Source: Gammaproteobacteria bacterium
Lineage (GTDB): Bacteria > Pseudomonadota > Gammaproteobacteria > HK1
Direction of reading: 5' to 3'
Assembly: GCA_022822245.1 (NCBI GenBank)
Contig: JAJECB010000443.1
Span: forward strand, 1-11,914
DNA: 11,914 nt
This document shows, piece after piece, positions 1-7,799 of the stretch; position 1 is the first letter of the stretch; each line of letters starts with the position of its first letter. The notes beneath the pieces are model-generated. The model saw only the letters and a list, made by a program, of their open reading frames with translations. It was not told where the DNA came from and did no database searches. Made by a program: the position numbers and the translations under genes.

Positions 1-154
1 CCATGCGCTGTGACTGGCCGTACTCCCGCAAGCCGCTTCAACGTAGTGTCGACTACGCCTTCAGCAGCGCGAAGCGCTCTTTCGGTCCGTGCGGCCAGCC
101 ACAGCGCCGTCTCGGCGCCCTCGCGACGAAAGTTGGTGAAATTTCCGGGCTAGA
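1..154. repeat. Dispersed palindromic repeat, copy 1 (left end cut by window)
   Basis: This stretch aligns with 9188-9324 over nearly its whole length. The arms 6-23 and 89-106 form an 18-base inverted repeat with two imperfect pairs. Inside it lies a short hairpin (CGTAGT at 42-47, ACTACG at 52-57) and, only in this copy, a second one (AGCGC 66-70, GCGCT 74-78). The right tail at 115-154 ends in TTTCCGGGCTAGA and matches the right terminal repeat of copy 2. If the two copies have the same structure, the left terminal repeat lies outside the window. No protein is evident here. It looks like a small non-autonomous, MITE- or REP-like element; the family is not recognised. Confidence 0.75.
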
Positions 155-245
155 CGACCCGCGCCCGCCCGACTGCCCTGCGACCGGCCCGCTCCGAACC
201 TGCCGTGGCCGCACCCGCTCGAATCGGTGCCCGGTGATCCGAAGG

Positions 246-289
246 TAGTTTTCTCCCCAAAAAGGGCACTATCATGCCCAGGATGGGCA
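246..289 (+). promoter_or_regulatory. Promoter and candidate operator of the nucleotidyltransferase/HEPN module
   Basis: Three alternating 5-base half-sites are present: GGGCA at 264-268, TGCCC at 275-279 and GGGCA at 285-289. They form two overlapping inverted repeats sharing the middle site. A -10-like TATCAT lies at 270-275, with a T-rich stretch (TTTTCT, 249-254) near where a -35 would be. The half-sites overlap the candidate start codons. The first gene encodes a winged-helix domain, so autoregulation at this site is a natural inference, but binding is not shown by sequence alone. Confidence 0.5.
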
Positions 290-951
290 CATCGAATTCG
301 ATCCCGTCACCACGCCCGACCCACCGACGGGCTTCCGCCTCGCTCGCGGCCGAACGGCCGACCAGCCTCGCCGACGCCCTCTTCACCACCACCCAGCAAC
401 GCTTGCTCGGCCTGCTGTTCGGTCAGCCCTCCCGCAGTTTCTTCGCCACCGAGCTCATCGCCCTGACCGGTTCCGGATCGGGCGCCGTGCAACGGGAGTT
501 GAAGCGCCTCGTGTCGAGCGGTCTGGTGGACGTCACCCCGATTGGACGTCAGAAGCACTACCAGGCCAACCCCGCATCGCCGGTGTTCGACGAGCTGCGC
601 GGACTGATCGTCAAGACGGTCGCCTTCGCCCAGCCGATCCGGCAGGCGCTTGAACCACTCACGGACCGGGTCTCGTTGGCCCTCCTCTACGGCTCCGCCG
701 CGCGCGGCAGCGACACGGCCTCGAGCGACATCGACCTCCTTCTCGTCTCGGACCGGCTGACCTTGGAGGAGGTCTACTCGGCGCTGCTCCCGGTGGAATC
801 GCAACTGAGCCGCTCGATCCATCCCACCCTGTACACGTCGGCAGAGTTCTCGGACCGGAGGGCCGCCGGCAGCCCCTTTCTTGCCAACGTGCTCGGCGGC
901 GACCGCCTGGTGCTGATCGGTAAAGCGGATGAGCCACCCGCAGCTCGATAA
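283..951 (+). CDS. Winged-helix / minimal nucleotidyltransferase (MNT) fusion, probable antitoxin
   Basis: A 222-residue protein. Residues about 28-97 form an ArsR-like winged helix (a turn around LTGSGSGAVQRELKRLVSSG and a wing ending in KHYQANP). Residues about 128-215 are a nucleotidyltransferase domain with the GSx10DxD signature: G137-S138 and D149-I-D151. In MntA/HepT pairs the MNT protein neutralises its HEPN partner by AMPylation; here the extra DNA-binding domain suggests it also represses its own operon. The stop codon lies inside the next gene (23-base overlap), so the two are translationally linked. The start is uncertain: ATG at 274 is in frame, but both 274 and 283 lie in the promoter/operator and lack a Shine-Dalgarno site. 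ATG 283 is preferred because the -10 would give a near-leaderless message. Several TTG leucine codons contrast, by eye, with the CTC/CTG habit of the transport genes, possibly a sign of transfer. Confidence 0.8.
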   Translation: MGTSNSIPSPRPTHRRASASLAAERPTSLADALFTTTQQRLLGLLFGQPSRSFFATELIALTGSGSGAVQRELKRLVSSGLVDVTPIGRQKHYQANPASPVFDELRGLIVKTVAFAQPIRQALEPLTDRVSLALLYGSAARGSDTASSDIDLLLVSDRLTLEEVYSALLPVESQLSRSIHPTLYTSAEFSDRRAAGSPFLANVLGGDRLVLIGKADEPPAAR

Positions 952-1351
952 TCTCGTTCGAATTGGCCAATTGAAGGCCGAACCGGCCGCGGTGAGCGAG
1001 CTTCAGGGACTGGTGCGTTCAGGCATCCGCCGGCTCGAAGATGCGGCCCGCGAGGAACTGAGCCTCGAGAGCCGCTTCGACCTCGCCTACAACGCGGCCT
1101 ATGCACTGGCGCTGGCCGCCCCGCGGTTCCGGGGCTATCGATCCGAATCGCGCTACCTGGTCTTCCAGTGCCTGCAACACACCGTCGACCTGCCACCGGA
1201 ACGGTGGCGAGTGCTCGACGAGGCGCACCGGAAGCGGAACCTTGCCGAGTACGAAGGCGAGTTGGACGTGGGGGAGCAGCTCGTCGCCGCCTTGCTGCGG
1301 GTCGCGCGGGAAGTGGGCAACCGGGTGGAGCGTCTGATGGGAGCGCGATGA
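929..1351 (+). CDS. HEPN-like protein, probable toxin partner of the MNT protein
   Basis: A 140-residue, mostly helical protein overlapping the MNT gene by 23 bases. Helices around residues 19-44 and 48-64, a central stretch near 70-85 and a C-terminal helix at 112-137 fit a four-helix HEPN fold. The HEPN signature region is H100-R-K-R103-N104-L-A-E-Y108-E-G. It keeps the R-N pair and a tyrosine, but the canonical Rx4-6H histidine is absent because Y108 takes that place. Small HEPN proteins of this type sit next to MNT antitoxins and in classical cases act as RNases. With the histidine replaced, RNase activity here is uncertain, and Y108 could instead be the residue modified by the partner. 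The ribosome binding site is weak, which fits translational coupling. The family assignment rests on motif and context, so it is a moderate call. Confidence 0.65.
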   Translation: MSHPQLDNLVRIGQLKAEPAAVSELQGLVRSGIRRLEDAAREELSLESRFDLAYNAAYALALAAPRFRGYRSESRYLVFQCLQHTVDLPPERWRVLDEAHRKRNLAEYEGELDVGEQLVAALLRVAREVGNRVERLMGAR

Positions 1352-1432
1352 CTGGTCCGGAATTGGCGTCCCCGAACGAGTGAAGCGCATACTGCACGGG
1401 TGCAGGTGGAATCGGACCAGGGGAGCATTCCG

Positions 1433-1966
1433 ATGACGAAGGACGACGCACGACTCAGATCCGCAGAGGTCGTGGCGCGGCGGCTCGAGGACGACGGGTC
1501 GATTCCGAACAACCCGGAGCTGCCGCTCCTCGTCTACCGGCAGGCGGTGGACCTTCCGGACGGCGATCCGGCGACCGTCTTCGAGGCCCTCTTCACCGCT
1601 AACGGCTGGCCCGCCGCGTGGCGGAACGGGATCCATCCCTTCCACCACTTCCACAGCACCGCGCACGAGGTGCTCGGCGTGTACCGCGGCACCGCGACGG
1701 CCCGCTTCGGCGGCGAGGACGGCGTCGACCTGACGGTGTCGGCGGGCGATGTCGTCATCATTCCCGCCGGGGTCGGCCACAAGGCGCTCGAGGCGAGCGC
1801 GGACCTCGGCATCGTCGGCGCGTACCCGCTCGGAACCCGCCCCGACCTATGCCGCGGAGCGCCAGGCGAGCGCCCCGCGAGCCTCGACGCCATCGCGCGC
1901 GTCGCGGTGCCGGCCCGCGACCCCCTCTACGGGGCCGGGGGCTCGCTCCGCGAGCACTGGTCCTGA
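1433..1966 (+). CDS. YjlB-like cupin-domain protein
   Basis: A 177-residue single-domain cupin. Motif 1 is the histidine-rich segment HPFHHFHSTAHEVLG (residues 68-82), with H72, H74 and H78 as likely metal ligands and E79 next to them. Motif 2 is AGDVVIIPAGVGH (104-116), supplying H116. Cupins bind a divalent metal in a small beta-barrel; members like Bacillus YjlB have no assigned reaction, so none is given here. The start at 1433 is chosen over an in-frame GTG at 1400 because AGGGGAG (1419-1425) lies 7 bases upstream. The gene starts 81 bases after the HEPN gene on the same strand and ends convergent with the oxidoreductase at 2095. A functional link to either neighbour is not visible. Confidence 0.82.
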   Translation: MTKDDARLRSAEVVARRLEDDGSIPNNPELPLLVYRQAVDLPDGDPATVFEALFTANGWPAAWRNGIHPFHHFHSTAHEVLGVYRGTATARFGGEDGVDLTVSAGDVVIIPAGVGHKALEASADLGIVGAYPLGTRPDLCRGAPGERPASLDAIARVAVPARDPLYGAGGSLREHWS

Positions 1967-2006
1967 GCCGCTTCGGCCCGGACCCCGTGCCCCATTCTCG
2001 AAGGCG

Positions 2007-2053
2007 CGGCCGAGAACTGTAGAACCCCGGGTCTCCCGGCCCCTGCTCGGCCG
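2007..2053. terminator. Nested hairpin in the convergent gap, possible bidirectional terminator
   Basis: In the 128-base gap between two converging genes, CGGCCGAG (2007-2014) pairs with CTCGGCCG (2046-2053). Within the loop CCGGG (2027-2031) pairs with CCCGG (2035-2039). There is no T-run on either side, so classic Rho-independent termination is not supported; the position between convergent stops is the main argument. Confidence 0.35.
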
Positions 2054-2094
2054 TCGAACGGAACGGGCCGCGGGCCGGCGGCTCGCGCGCGCGT

Positions 2095-3270
2095 CTACTC
2101 GGGGATCTCGCTCACCGCCACCCACCGCCGCTCGGCGTCGGAGAGGATGGTGGCGTCGCAGTAGCGCTGGATCCGGTGCGCGACCGAGAAGTCGGGCCAC
2201 AGCTCGACCGCCTCCCCGGCGACCGCCCGGACCAGCTCCCGCACCTCGATCGCCTTGATCTCGTTGTACCCCATGCCGATGTTGGCGATGGGGAAGAAGG
2301 CCCCGTAGTAAGGGTGGCTCGGCCCGGTCTCGATGCGCTTGAAGCCGCTCCGGTCCACCGGGTCGCTCGCGCTGTAGACCTGAAGCTCGTTCAGCCGGTC
2401 GTAGGTCCATCGGATCGAGCCCGCCCGCCCCACGATGTCGTAGCTGATCTCGATCTTGCGCCCGTGGGCGACCCGGCTCGTGTCGAAGATGCCGGTGCAG
2501 CCGTTCTCGAACGTCGCGAGCATGTGCACCGAGTCGTCCGTATCGACCGTGCGGCGCTCGCCGGTCGCGGTGCCGCCGCCGCTCCCGTACGAAGCGTCCT
2601 CCACCACGTCGCGCTCCTTGACGACGGTCTGCATCCGTCCGAATACCTCCGCGATGGGCCCCACCAGGTACTCGGTGAGGCTGAAGAGGTGCACGTTGAT
2701 GTCGCCGAGGGTGCCGCTCCCCGCCGCCGCCCGGTCGCACCGCCAGATGAAGGGCGCGGCCTCGTCGGCGAGGAAGTCGGAGTTGAAGCTGACCCGTGCG
2801 TGAACGATGTCCCCGAGCTCGCCGGCGCGGATCATGTCGCGCGCGACGGCGTGGATCGGGTTGTGCGGGAAGTTGTGCCCGACGAGGCTGAGGACGCCGG
2901 CGTCTCCGACCGCGCGGACCATCTCGCGGGTCTCGTCCGCGTTGAGTCCGAGCGGCTTCTCGCAGTAGACGTGCTTGCCGGCCGCCGCCGCCGCGACCAC
3001 CATCTCCCGGTGCATGCTGTTCGGGGTGACGATGTCGACCACGTCGACGCTCGGATCCTCGACCGCCTCGCGCCAGTTCGAGGTCCAGCGCCGGGCGCCG
3101 CAGTCGGCCGCCACCTTCTGCGCGATCTCGTCCGTCGCCTCGGCCACGATCTCGAGGACCGGGCGCGCCGGCTCGTTGCCGAAGATGACCGGGGCGGACG
3201 CGTAGATGAGGGCATGGGTCTTCCCCATCCAGCCGGCTCCGCCGATGAGGGCGATTCGAACTTCCCGCAT
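2095..3270 (-). CDS. Gfo/Idh/MocA-family NAD(P)-dependent oxidoreductase
   Basis: A 391-residue protein of usual family length. The N-terminal Rossmann fold begins at residue 4 and carries the dinucleotide loop IGGAGWMGKTH (9-19). The family's EKP motif is at C103-E104-K105-P106. The C-terminal alpha/beta domain contains LGDINVHLFSL, where D190 and H194 match the Asp-x3-His catalytic pair of inositol-dehydrogenase-type members. Such enzymes oxidise or reduce hydroxyl groups of sugars, inositols or related polyols; the substrate cannot be read from sequence. The start at 3270 is favoured over ATG 3294 because AGGAGG (complement of 3280-3285) is 9 bases upstream. It lies 276 bases downstream of the molybdopterin gene on the same strand. 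The two may be co-transcribed, though hairpins in the gap argue for partial separation. Confidence 0.9.
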   Translation of the reverse strand: MREVRIALIGGAGWMGKTHALIYASAPVIFGNEPARPVLEIVAEATDEIAQKVAADCGARRWTSNWREAVEDPSVDVVDIVTPNSMHREMVVAAAAAGKHVYCEKPLGLNADETREMVRAVGDAGVLSLVGHNFPHNPIHAVARDMIRAGELGDIVHARVSFNSDFLADEAAPFIWRCDRAAAGSGTLGDINVHLFSLTEYLVGPIAEVFGRMQTVVKERDVVEDASYGSGGGTATGERRTVDTDDSVHMLATFENGCTGIFDTSRVAHGRKIEISYDIVGRAGSIRWTYDRLNELQVYSASDPVDRSGFKRIETGPSHPYYGAFFPIANIGMGYNEIKAIEVRELVRAVAGEAVELWPDFSVAHRIQRYCDATILSDAERRWVAVSEIPE

Positions 3271-3279
3271 GGTCCCGTT

Positions 3280-3285
3280 CCTCCT
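3280..3285 (-). promoter_or_regulatory. Shine-Dalgarno site deciding the oxidoreductase start
   Basis: A perfect AGGAGG on the minus strand, 9 bases before the ATG at 3270. It is among the strongest ribosome binding sites in the window and argues against the upstream ATG at 3294. Confidence 0.7.
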
Positions 3286-3376
3286 GTGGTCCACTCGTCA
3301 AACGGTCCTCGCCACTCTACAACGACCCGCCGGCACGATCTCGCGCGGGCAGGCCCTCCGCACTCCCAAGGGTCTC

Positions 3377-3450
3377 GCCTGGACTGCCCAGGCTCGTGGC
3401 GCGCTCCCGGGAGCGCGGGCTTCCAGACCGCGAGCGGTCGGGTGGAAAGC
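3377..3450. other. Three consecutive hairpins in the gap between two minus-strand genes
   Basis: The 276-base gap (3271-3546) has no convincing gene. It holds GCCTGG/CCAGGC (3377-3382, 3388-3393), an 18-base perfect palindrome centred on CCCGGG (3400-3417), and a longer hairpin (3419-3450). In the last, GCTTCCAGACCG pairs with CGGTC and TGGAAAGC around a CGAG loop, with a small bulge. They lie about 100-170 bases beyond the stop of the molybdopterin gene and could end or attenuate its transcript, or be repeat remnants. No T-run follows on the minus strand. Confidence 0.5.
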
Positions 3451-3546
3451 CGGCGTTCAAGACGCGCTGTCGCCGTTCGGGGGAGCGGACCGGACGAGGA
3501 GGTGGAAAGGCCGGAGACGGGCTTCCCCGCGTCGATGCGAGTCTGC

Positions 3547-5964
3547 TCAGGGTGCGGGAAGCGGCTCCAGCTCGCAGAGGTAGGAGCGGTGGGGAGCCGA
3601 GCCGCTGATGGGGTCGGACTCCGCGTCGTCGATGACGAGGTTGACGTTGGCGCTCCCCTCGCCGTGGGCGGGAAAGCCGGGGAGGCCAAGCTCCTCGCAG
3701 TGCTGCCACCAGCCGTGCTGGGCGGCGACGACATCGGGGGCGAGGGTGTCCCGGAGCCGCGCCCGGGCCTTGACCCGTCCCGACGGGGTGCGGATGCCGA
3801 CCCAGTCGCCATCCGCGATCCCGCGCGCCCGCGCCGTGTCGGGGTGGACCTCGACGAGCGGGTCGGGGAGGCGGCGGCGGAGCTTCGGCAGGTTCCGATG
3901 CTGGCCGTGGCAGTAGAGGTGCGGCTTGGCGGACGTCAGCACCAGTGGATAGCGGGCCGCGAGGTCCGGCCGGCGGGCCGCGCTCACGGCCGGAGGCACG
4001 TACCCCGGGAGCGGGTCCTGTCCGTGCCGCCGGAACGTCTCGGACCAGACCTCGACCCGGCGTGACGGAGTGTCGAACCCGCCCCGTGCCCGGTGCGGCT
4101 CGTAGCCGGTGGCGAGGTCGCCCCACCGCACCCCCTCGGGGCGGGCCCGGAGGGTCTCGAGCGAGATCCCGGACGGGGCGAGCCACTCCCGGTAGCCGGC
4201 ATCCATGTCTCCGCCCCAGAACCGGTTTCCGAGCCCGAGGCGTTCCGCGAGCGCGAACGCGATCTCGCCGTCGCTCCGTGACTCCCCCCGCGATTCGACG
4301 ACGGGCGGCCGAAGCTGGACGAGCGCGTTCGCCTCCTGCGTGATCTCGAACCCGACCCGAAGCGCCTCGCGCTCCCACGCCGTGTTGACCGGCAGCACGA
4401 GGTCCGCGAACTCGGCGGTCGGATTCAGGTGGATATCGGCATGGACGTAGAAGTCGAGGCGTCGCAGCGCCTCCACGCCTCGCGCGGCCGCCGCGTGGGA
4501 GACGAGCAGGTTGACCCCGAAGTCGACGAATCCTCGAATCGGGTAGGGGTCGTGCTCGATCACCGCCCGATAGAAGTCCCGGGAGGTGCACCAGCCGCTC
4601 CGGGGCGGACCGAGGGGCCGCTCGTCGATGCCGAGGGTCGGCGCGTCAGGTGCGGGAAATTCCGCGCCGGAGACGTCGTTCGCCGGCACCGTCGCGAACT
4701 CGACGTTGCCGCCCCGCCGCCCGCGGCTGCCGGTGAGCGCGTAGAGGAGGGAGATCGCCCGGTCCGTCTGGGTCGCGTTGGTGTGCTGCCCGACCCCGGA
4801 CCACGCGTAGTAGGCGACCGGGCGCGCTTCTCAGAGAAGGCGAGCCGTCTCGCGCACCTGGCGCGCGGGGATCCCGGTGATTCGCTCCACCCGCTCCGGC
4901 GGGAACTCCCGGCAAAGGTCGCGGTAGCGCGAGAACGCGGTGCGGCAGCTCACCGCCTCCCCCGCCGTCGTCACGAGCTCGAAGGTGCCTTCGAGGGTCC
5001 ACTCCCGGCCGGGCCCGGCCGCCGCCGCCGGATCGACCGCTTCCGGCCCTCCGTCACCCGCGCGCCACACCACTGGATGATGGGGGGGGTGACCCGGGTC
5101 GCCGCCCGGCGCGAGGTCCGACGCCGCGAGCAGGCGGCCCGGTCTGGCAGCGCCGGCGTCCGCACCGTCGTCCACCACGAGGAACGGACCGTTCGACCAG
5201 TCCCGCATGAAGTCGCGGTCGAACCACCCTTCCTCGATCATCACCCCCGCGAGCCCCAGGGCGAGCGCGCCGTCGGTGCCGGGGCGCACGCGCAGCCACT
5301 CGTCCGCCTTCGCGGCGACCCCCACCCGGCGCGGATCGACCACCACGAGCCGCGCCCCCCGCGCCTTCGCCTCGTTCACCCGTTGCCCCTGGGCGAGCCA
5401 CGCTCCGGTCGGGTTGTGGCCCCAGAGGAGCACGCACCCCGCGTGATCGAGGTCCGGGGTGCCGATCCCGGTCCCGAAGGTGTAGCGGGTGGCATGGTCC
5501 TTGTGCCAGTTGCAGATCTCGGTGCCGTAGACGTTGTTGGGGGTCCCGAACGCCCGCACGAACCGTTCGACCCACGGGTGGGAGTCGGAGATGGAGGTCC
5601 CGCTCGGGGTCGTGATCGCGAAGGCCACCCCCTTCCGCCCTTCCGCCTCCACGATGCCCTTGAGCTTCGCGGCCGCGAGATCGAGCGCCTCGTCCCAGCC
5701 GATGCGGACCCAGCCGGGGTCCGGGTCGCCCTTGGGGCGGGTGCGCCGGAGGGGGTACAGGATCCGGTCGGGGCTGTAGACGAGCTCCGGGGCGGCCTGG
5801 CCCTTCGCGCAGAGCGCGCGCCCGGTCGGATGGTCGGGGTTCCGTTCGACGGCGACGAGGCGGCCCTCGCGCACCACCGAGATGCAGCCGCACCGCGAAC
5901 GGCAAAGGGCGCACCAGCCGGGAACCCGGCGTTCGGACCCCGTCGTTCGTTCGGATGCCTTCAT
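3547..5964 (-). pseudogene. Molybdopterin oxidoreductase (DMSO-reductase superfamily) with one in-frame TGA
   Basis: The frame runs about 805 codons and is complete apart from TGA at codon 378 (4831-4833). Residues 18-52 hold a 4Fe-4S motif (C18-x2-C21-x3-C25-x26-C52). C151 in EICNWHKD is the likely molybdenum ligand. LLWGHNPTGAW and VVVDPRR are typical cofactor-domain segments. The C-terminal dinucleotide-binding domain (about 690-800) includes HLYCHGQHRNLP and HGWW. Homologous-looking sequence continues in the same frame across the stop (ARLL, stop, EARPVAYYAWSGVGQ), so no frameshift is involved. Family members are cytoplasmic or Tat-exported redox enzymes using bis-MGD cofactor; no Tat signal is seen here. 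The start at 5964 follows only a weak GGGGTG. Without readthrough the first product (377 residues) would lack the C-terminal domain. A restart at GTG 4689 is possible but would lack the Fe-S cluster. The substrate is not assignable. Confidence 0.8.
4831..4833 (-). other. Internal TGA stop in the molybdopterin oxidoreductase
   Basis: Codon 378 reads TGA between CTC (Leu) and GAA (Glu). It could arise by one base change from CGA, GGA, TGG or TGC. It is far from the cofactor cysteine at C151, so selenocysteine in the active site is unlikely. Ordinary TGA stops end several other genes in the window, so TGA is not reassigned to Trp. Confidence 0.85.
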
Positions 5965-6311
5965 GGGCTGCACCCCGGAGTGACGTGCGCCGGGGCATCG
6001 TACCGCATCGCAGCCCCCGATACGCATGAGGCTCCGGCTGCGGCCGCGGGCATTCCCGGACGGGACGGGCCCGCCTCCCGAGCGCGCGGGCACCTTGCCC
6101 GAGCGAACGTTGGAGCGCCCCCACCCCTCGCCGGACGGAAGAGCTCGTTCCCGGGGAGCCGGCTCCCGAGAAGCCCTTGCACCTGGAACGCTCCGGCTCC
6201 AGGCCGCCCTCTCCGGCGAGCCCCGTGGCGAACCGCGCCCGATTCCGGCACGATCCCGCCCTGCACGGGCATCCCCCTCTCCGGGGCGCACGGGAACCTG
6301 CCGAACCGAGC
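5965..6311. promoter_or_regulatory. Divergent intergenic region between molybdopterin and glutamine-synthetase-like genes
   Basis: This 347-base gap must hold promoters for both directions, but no clear -35/-10 pair stands out. It contains a perfect 14-base palindrome (GGGAGCC/GGCTCCC, 6154-6167) and an inverted repeat CCTGGA/TCCAGG (6182-6187, 6198-6203). Either could be a regulator site or a structured leader for the polyamine operon. I see no small gene with a convincing ribosome binding site. Confidence 0.4.
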
Positions 6312-7658
6312 ATGCGCACCTCCAACGGCTTCATCGAACGCTGGTGCCGGGAGCACGCGATCACCGAGGTCGAGGCCCTGATGCCGGACATGGCGGGGGT
6401 CGCCCGCGGAAAGATCATGCCGGTCGCCGCGTACTGCCGGGCGCTCGGCCTCAACCTCCCCGAAGCCCTCGTGCTCCAGACCGTCACCGGCGACTTTCCC
6501 CAGGATGCGAGCGCGGTCGACCCCTCCGATCGCGACATGATGCTCCGCGCCGACGAGAGCACCATCCGGCTCGTTCCGTGGGCGGCGGACCCGACCGCGC
6601 AGGTCATCCACGACTGCTACCACGCGAACGGCAAGCCGGTCACGACCACCTCGCGCTACGTGCTCCGCCGGGTGCTCGACCTTTACCGCGACCGCGGATG
6701 GCGGCCGGTCGTCGCCCCCGAGCTCGAGTTCTACCTCGTCAAGCGAAACGCCGATCCGGACTATCCGCTCGAGCCGCCGGTGGGTCGCTCCGGGCAGCCG
6801 GAGTGGGGCCGCCAGTCCTTCGGGATCGACGTGCTGAACGAGTACGACCCCCTCATCGACGACATCTACGACTTCTGCGAGGCGCAGAAGATCGAGCTCG
6901 GGACCCTGAGCCACGAGGCGGGAGCCGCCCAGCTCGAGATCAACCTCTCGCACGGCGACCCGCTCGACCTCGCGGACCAGGCGTTCCTGTTCAAGCGCAC
7001 GGTGCGCGAGGCGGCGATGCGTCACGGCGTCTACGCCACGTTCATGGCGAAGCCGATGGAGGCCGAGCCGGGGAGCGCCATGCACATCCACCAGAGCGTG
7101 GTGGACGCGGGAACCGGCGAGAACGTGTTCGCGGGGCAGGACGGCGCGATGTCCCCCCTCTTCCGCGCCCACATCGGCGGGTTGCAGCGCTACCTTCCGG
7201 CCGCGATGTCGTTCTTCGCCCCGAACGTGAACTCGTACCGCCGGATCACGAAGTACCTCGCGGCGCCGATCAACGTGCAGTGGGGGGTCGACAACCGCAC
7301 CGCGGGCCTCCGGGTCCCGCTCGCCGAGGCGGACGCAACCCGGGTCGAGAACCGGGTCGCGGGGGCGGACGCAAACCCCTACCTCGCCATCGCGGCATCG
7401 CTTGCCTGCGGCCTCATCGGAATGACGGAGGGGATCGCGCCGACACCAGCGATCGAGGGGAGCGCGTACGCGATGCCCTACGAGCTGCCGCTCAGCCTCG
7501 GCGATTCGCTCGGGCTGCTGCGCGACTGCGGGCCGCTCGTCGAGGTCCTCGGGGAGCGCTTCACCGCCGCCTACGGCGCGGTCAAGGACTGCGAGCTCCG
7601 CGCGTTCCAGCAAGTCATCAGCTCGTGGGAACGCGAGTTCCTGCTCCGCAACGTATGA
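6312..7658 (+). CDS. Glutamine-synthetase-family protein, probable glutamate-putrescine ligase (PuuA-like)
   Basis: A 448-residue protein, the usual size for the family. The beta-grasp N-terminal part is followed by the catalytic barrel: metal-binding PELEFYL (136-142), HEAGAAQLEIN (201-211), ATP/metal site SAMHIHQS (255-262), NSYRRI (307-312), the glutamate-site segment DNRTAGLRVP (327-336) and VENRVAGADANPYLAIAA (345-362). PuuA-type members join glutamate to putrescine with ATP, the first step of the gamma-glutamyl polyamine pathway. The choice over true glutamine synthetase rests on length, lack of the usual adenylylation-loop context, and the polyamine transporter that follows 141 bases downstream. 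Other amines are possible substrates. The ATG at 6312 matches family N-termini; the upstream ribosome binding site is weak. Confidence 0.85.
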   Translation: MRTSNGFIERWCREHAITEVEALMPDMAGVARGKIMPVAAYCRALGLNLPEALVLQTVTGDFPQDASAVDPSDRDMMLRADESTIRLVPWAADPTAQVIHDCYHANGKPVTTTSRYVLRRVLDLYRDRGWRPVVAPELEFYLVKRNADPDYPLEPPVGRSGQPEWGRQSFGIDVLNEYDPLIDDIYDFCEAQKIELGTLSHEAGAAQLEINLSHGDPLDLADQAFLFKRTVREAAMRHGVYATFMAKPMEAEPGSAMHIHQSVVDAGTGENVFAGQDGAMSPLFRAHIGGLQRYLPAAMSFFAPNVNSYRRITKYLAAPINVQWGVDNRTAGLRVPLAEADATRVENRVAGADANPYLAIAASLACGLIGMTEGIAPTPAIEGSAYAMPYELPLSLGDSLGLLRDCGPLVEVLGERFTAAYGAVKDCELRAFQQVISSWEREFLLRNV

Positions 7659-7688
7659 ACGTGGGCACGCGGACGGCTGGCGCGGCCG

Positions 7689-7737
7689 GCGGGGCTCGCG
7701 GATAATCGGACGCCGATGCGCGGGCCGCGAGACCCGC
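7689..7737. other. Inverted repeat between ligase and binding-protein genes
   Basis: Arms 7689-7701 and 7725-7737 are 13-base complements with one mismatch around a 23-base loop. The loop contains GGATAATCGG, which includes a weak -10-like GATAAT (7701-7706). It may be an attenuator or processing stem that sets expression of the binding protein relative to the ligase. Confidence 0.4.
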
Positions 7738-7786
7738 CCGGAAAGGTCCGCCGCCGATACGAGAACGACCATCCAGGAATACGTTC

Positions 7787-7792
7787 AAGGAG
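7787..7792 (+). promoter_or_regulatory. Shine-Dalgarno site of the polyamine-binding protein
   Basis: AAGGAG lies 7 bases before the ATG at 7800. It fixes that start over an in-frame upstream ATG at 7716 and places the Tat signal at the N-terminus. Confidence 0.75.
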
Positions 7793-7799
7793 ACTCCCG

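Noticed and set aside
3..248. Small protein encoded over the first repeat copy
   Set aside because: The frame runs through the palindromes, is not preserved in the second copy, and has no ribosome binding site.
1847..3301. Long open frames antisense to or overlapping the real genes (for example 1847-3301 minus, 2176-4065 plus, 5961-7772 minus, 7785-8831 minus)
   Set aside because: They are low-complexity Arg/Ala/Gly/Pro-rich or Val/Glu/Asp-rich shadows produced by high GC in third positions, with no domains or ribosome binding sites.
4831..4833. Selenocysteine at the internal TGA
   Set aside because: In Sec-containing family members the residue is the Mo ligand near the N-terminal third. 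Here that position is already Cys (C151), the TGA is at codon 378, and no convincing SECIS-like stem follows it.
5082..5089. Run of eight G within the molybdopterin gene as a frameshift or phase-variation site
   Set aside because: Family-like sequence continues in the same frame on both sides of the run, so there is no evidence of a shift; a single short run in GC-rich DNA is not enough.
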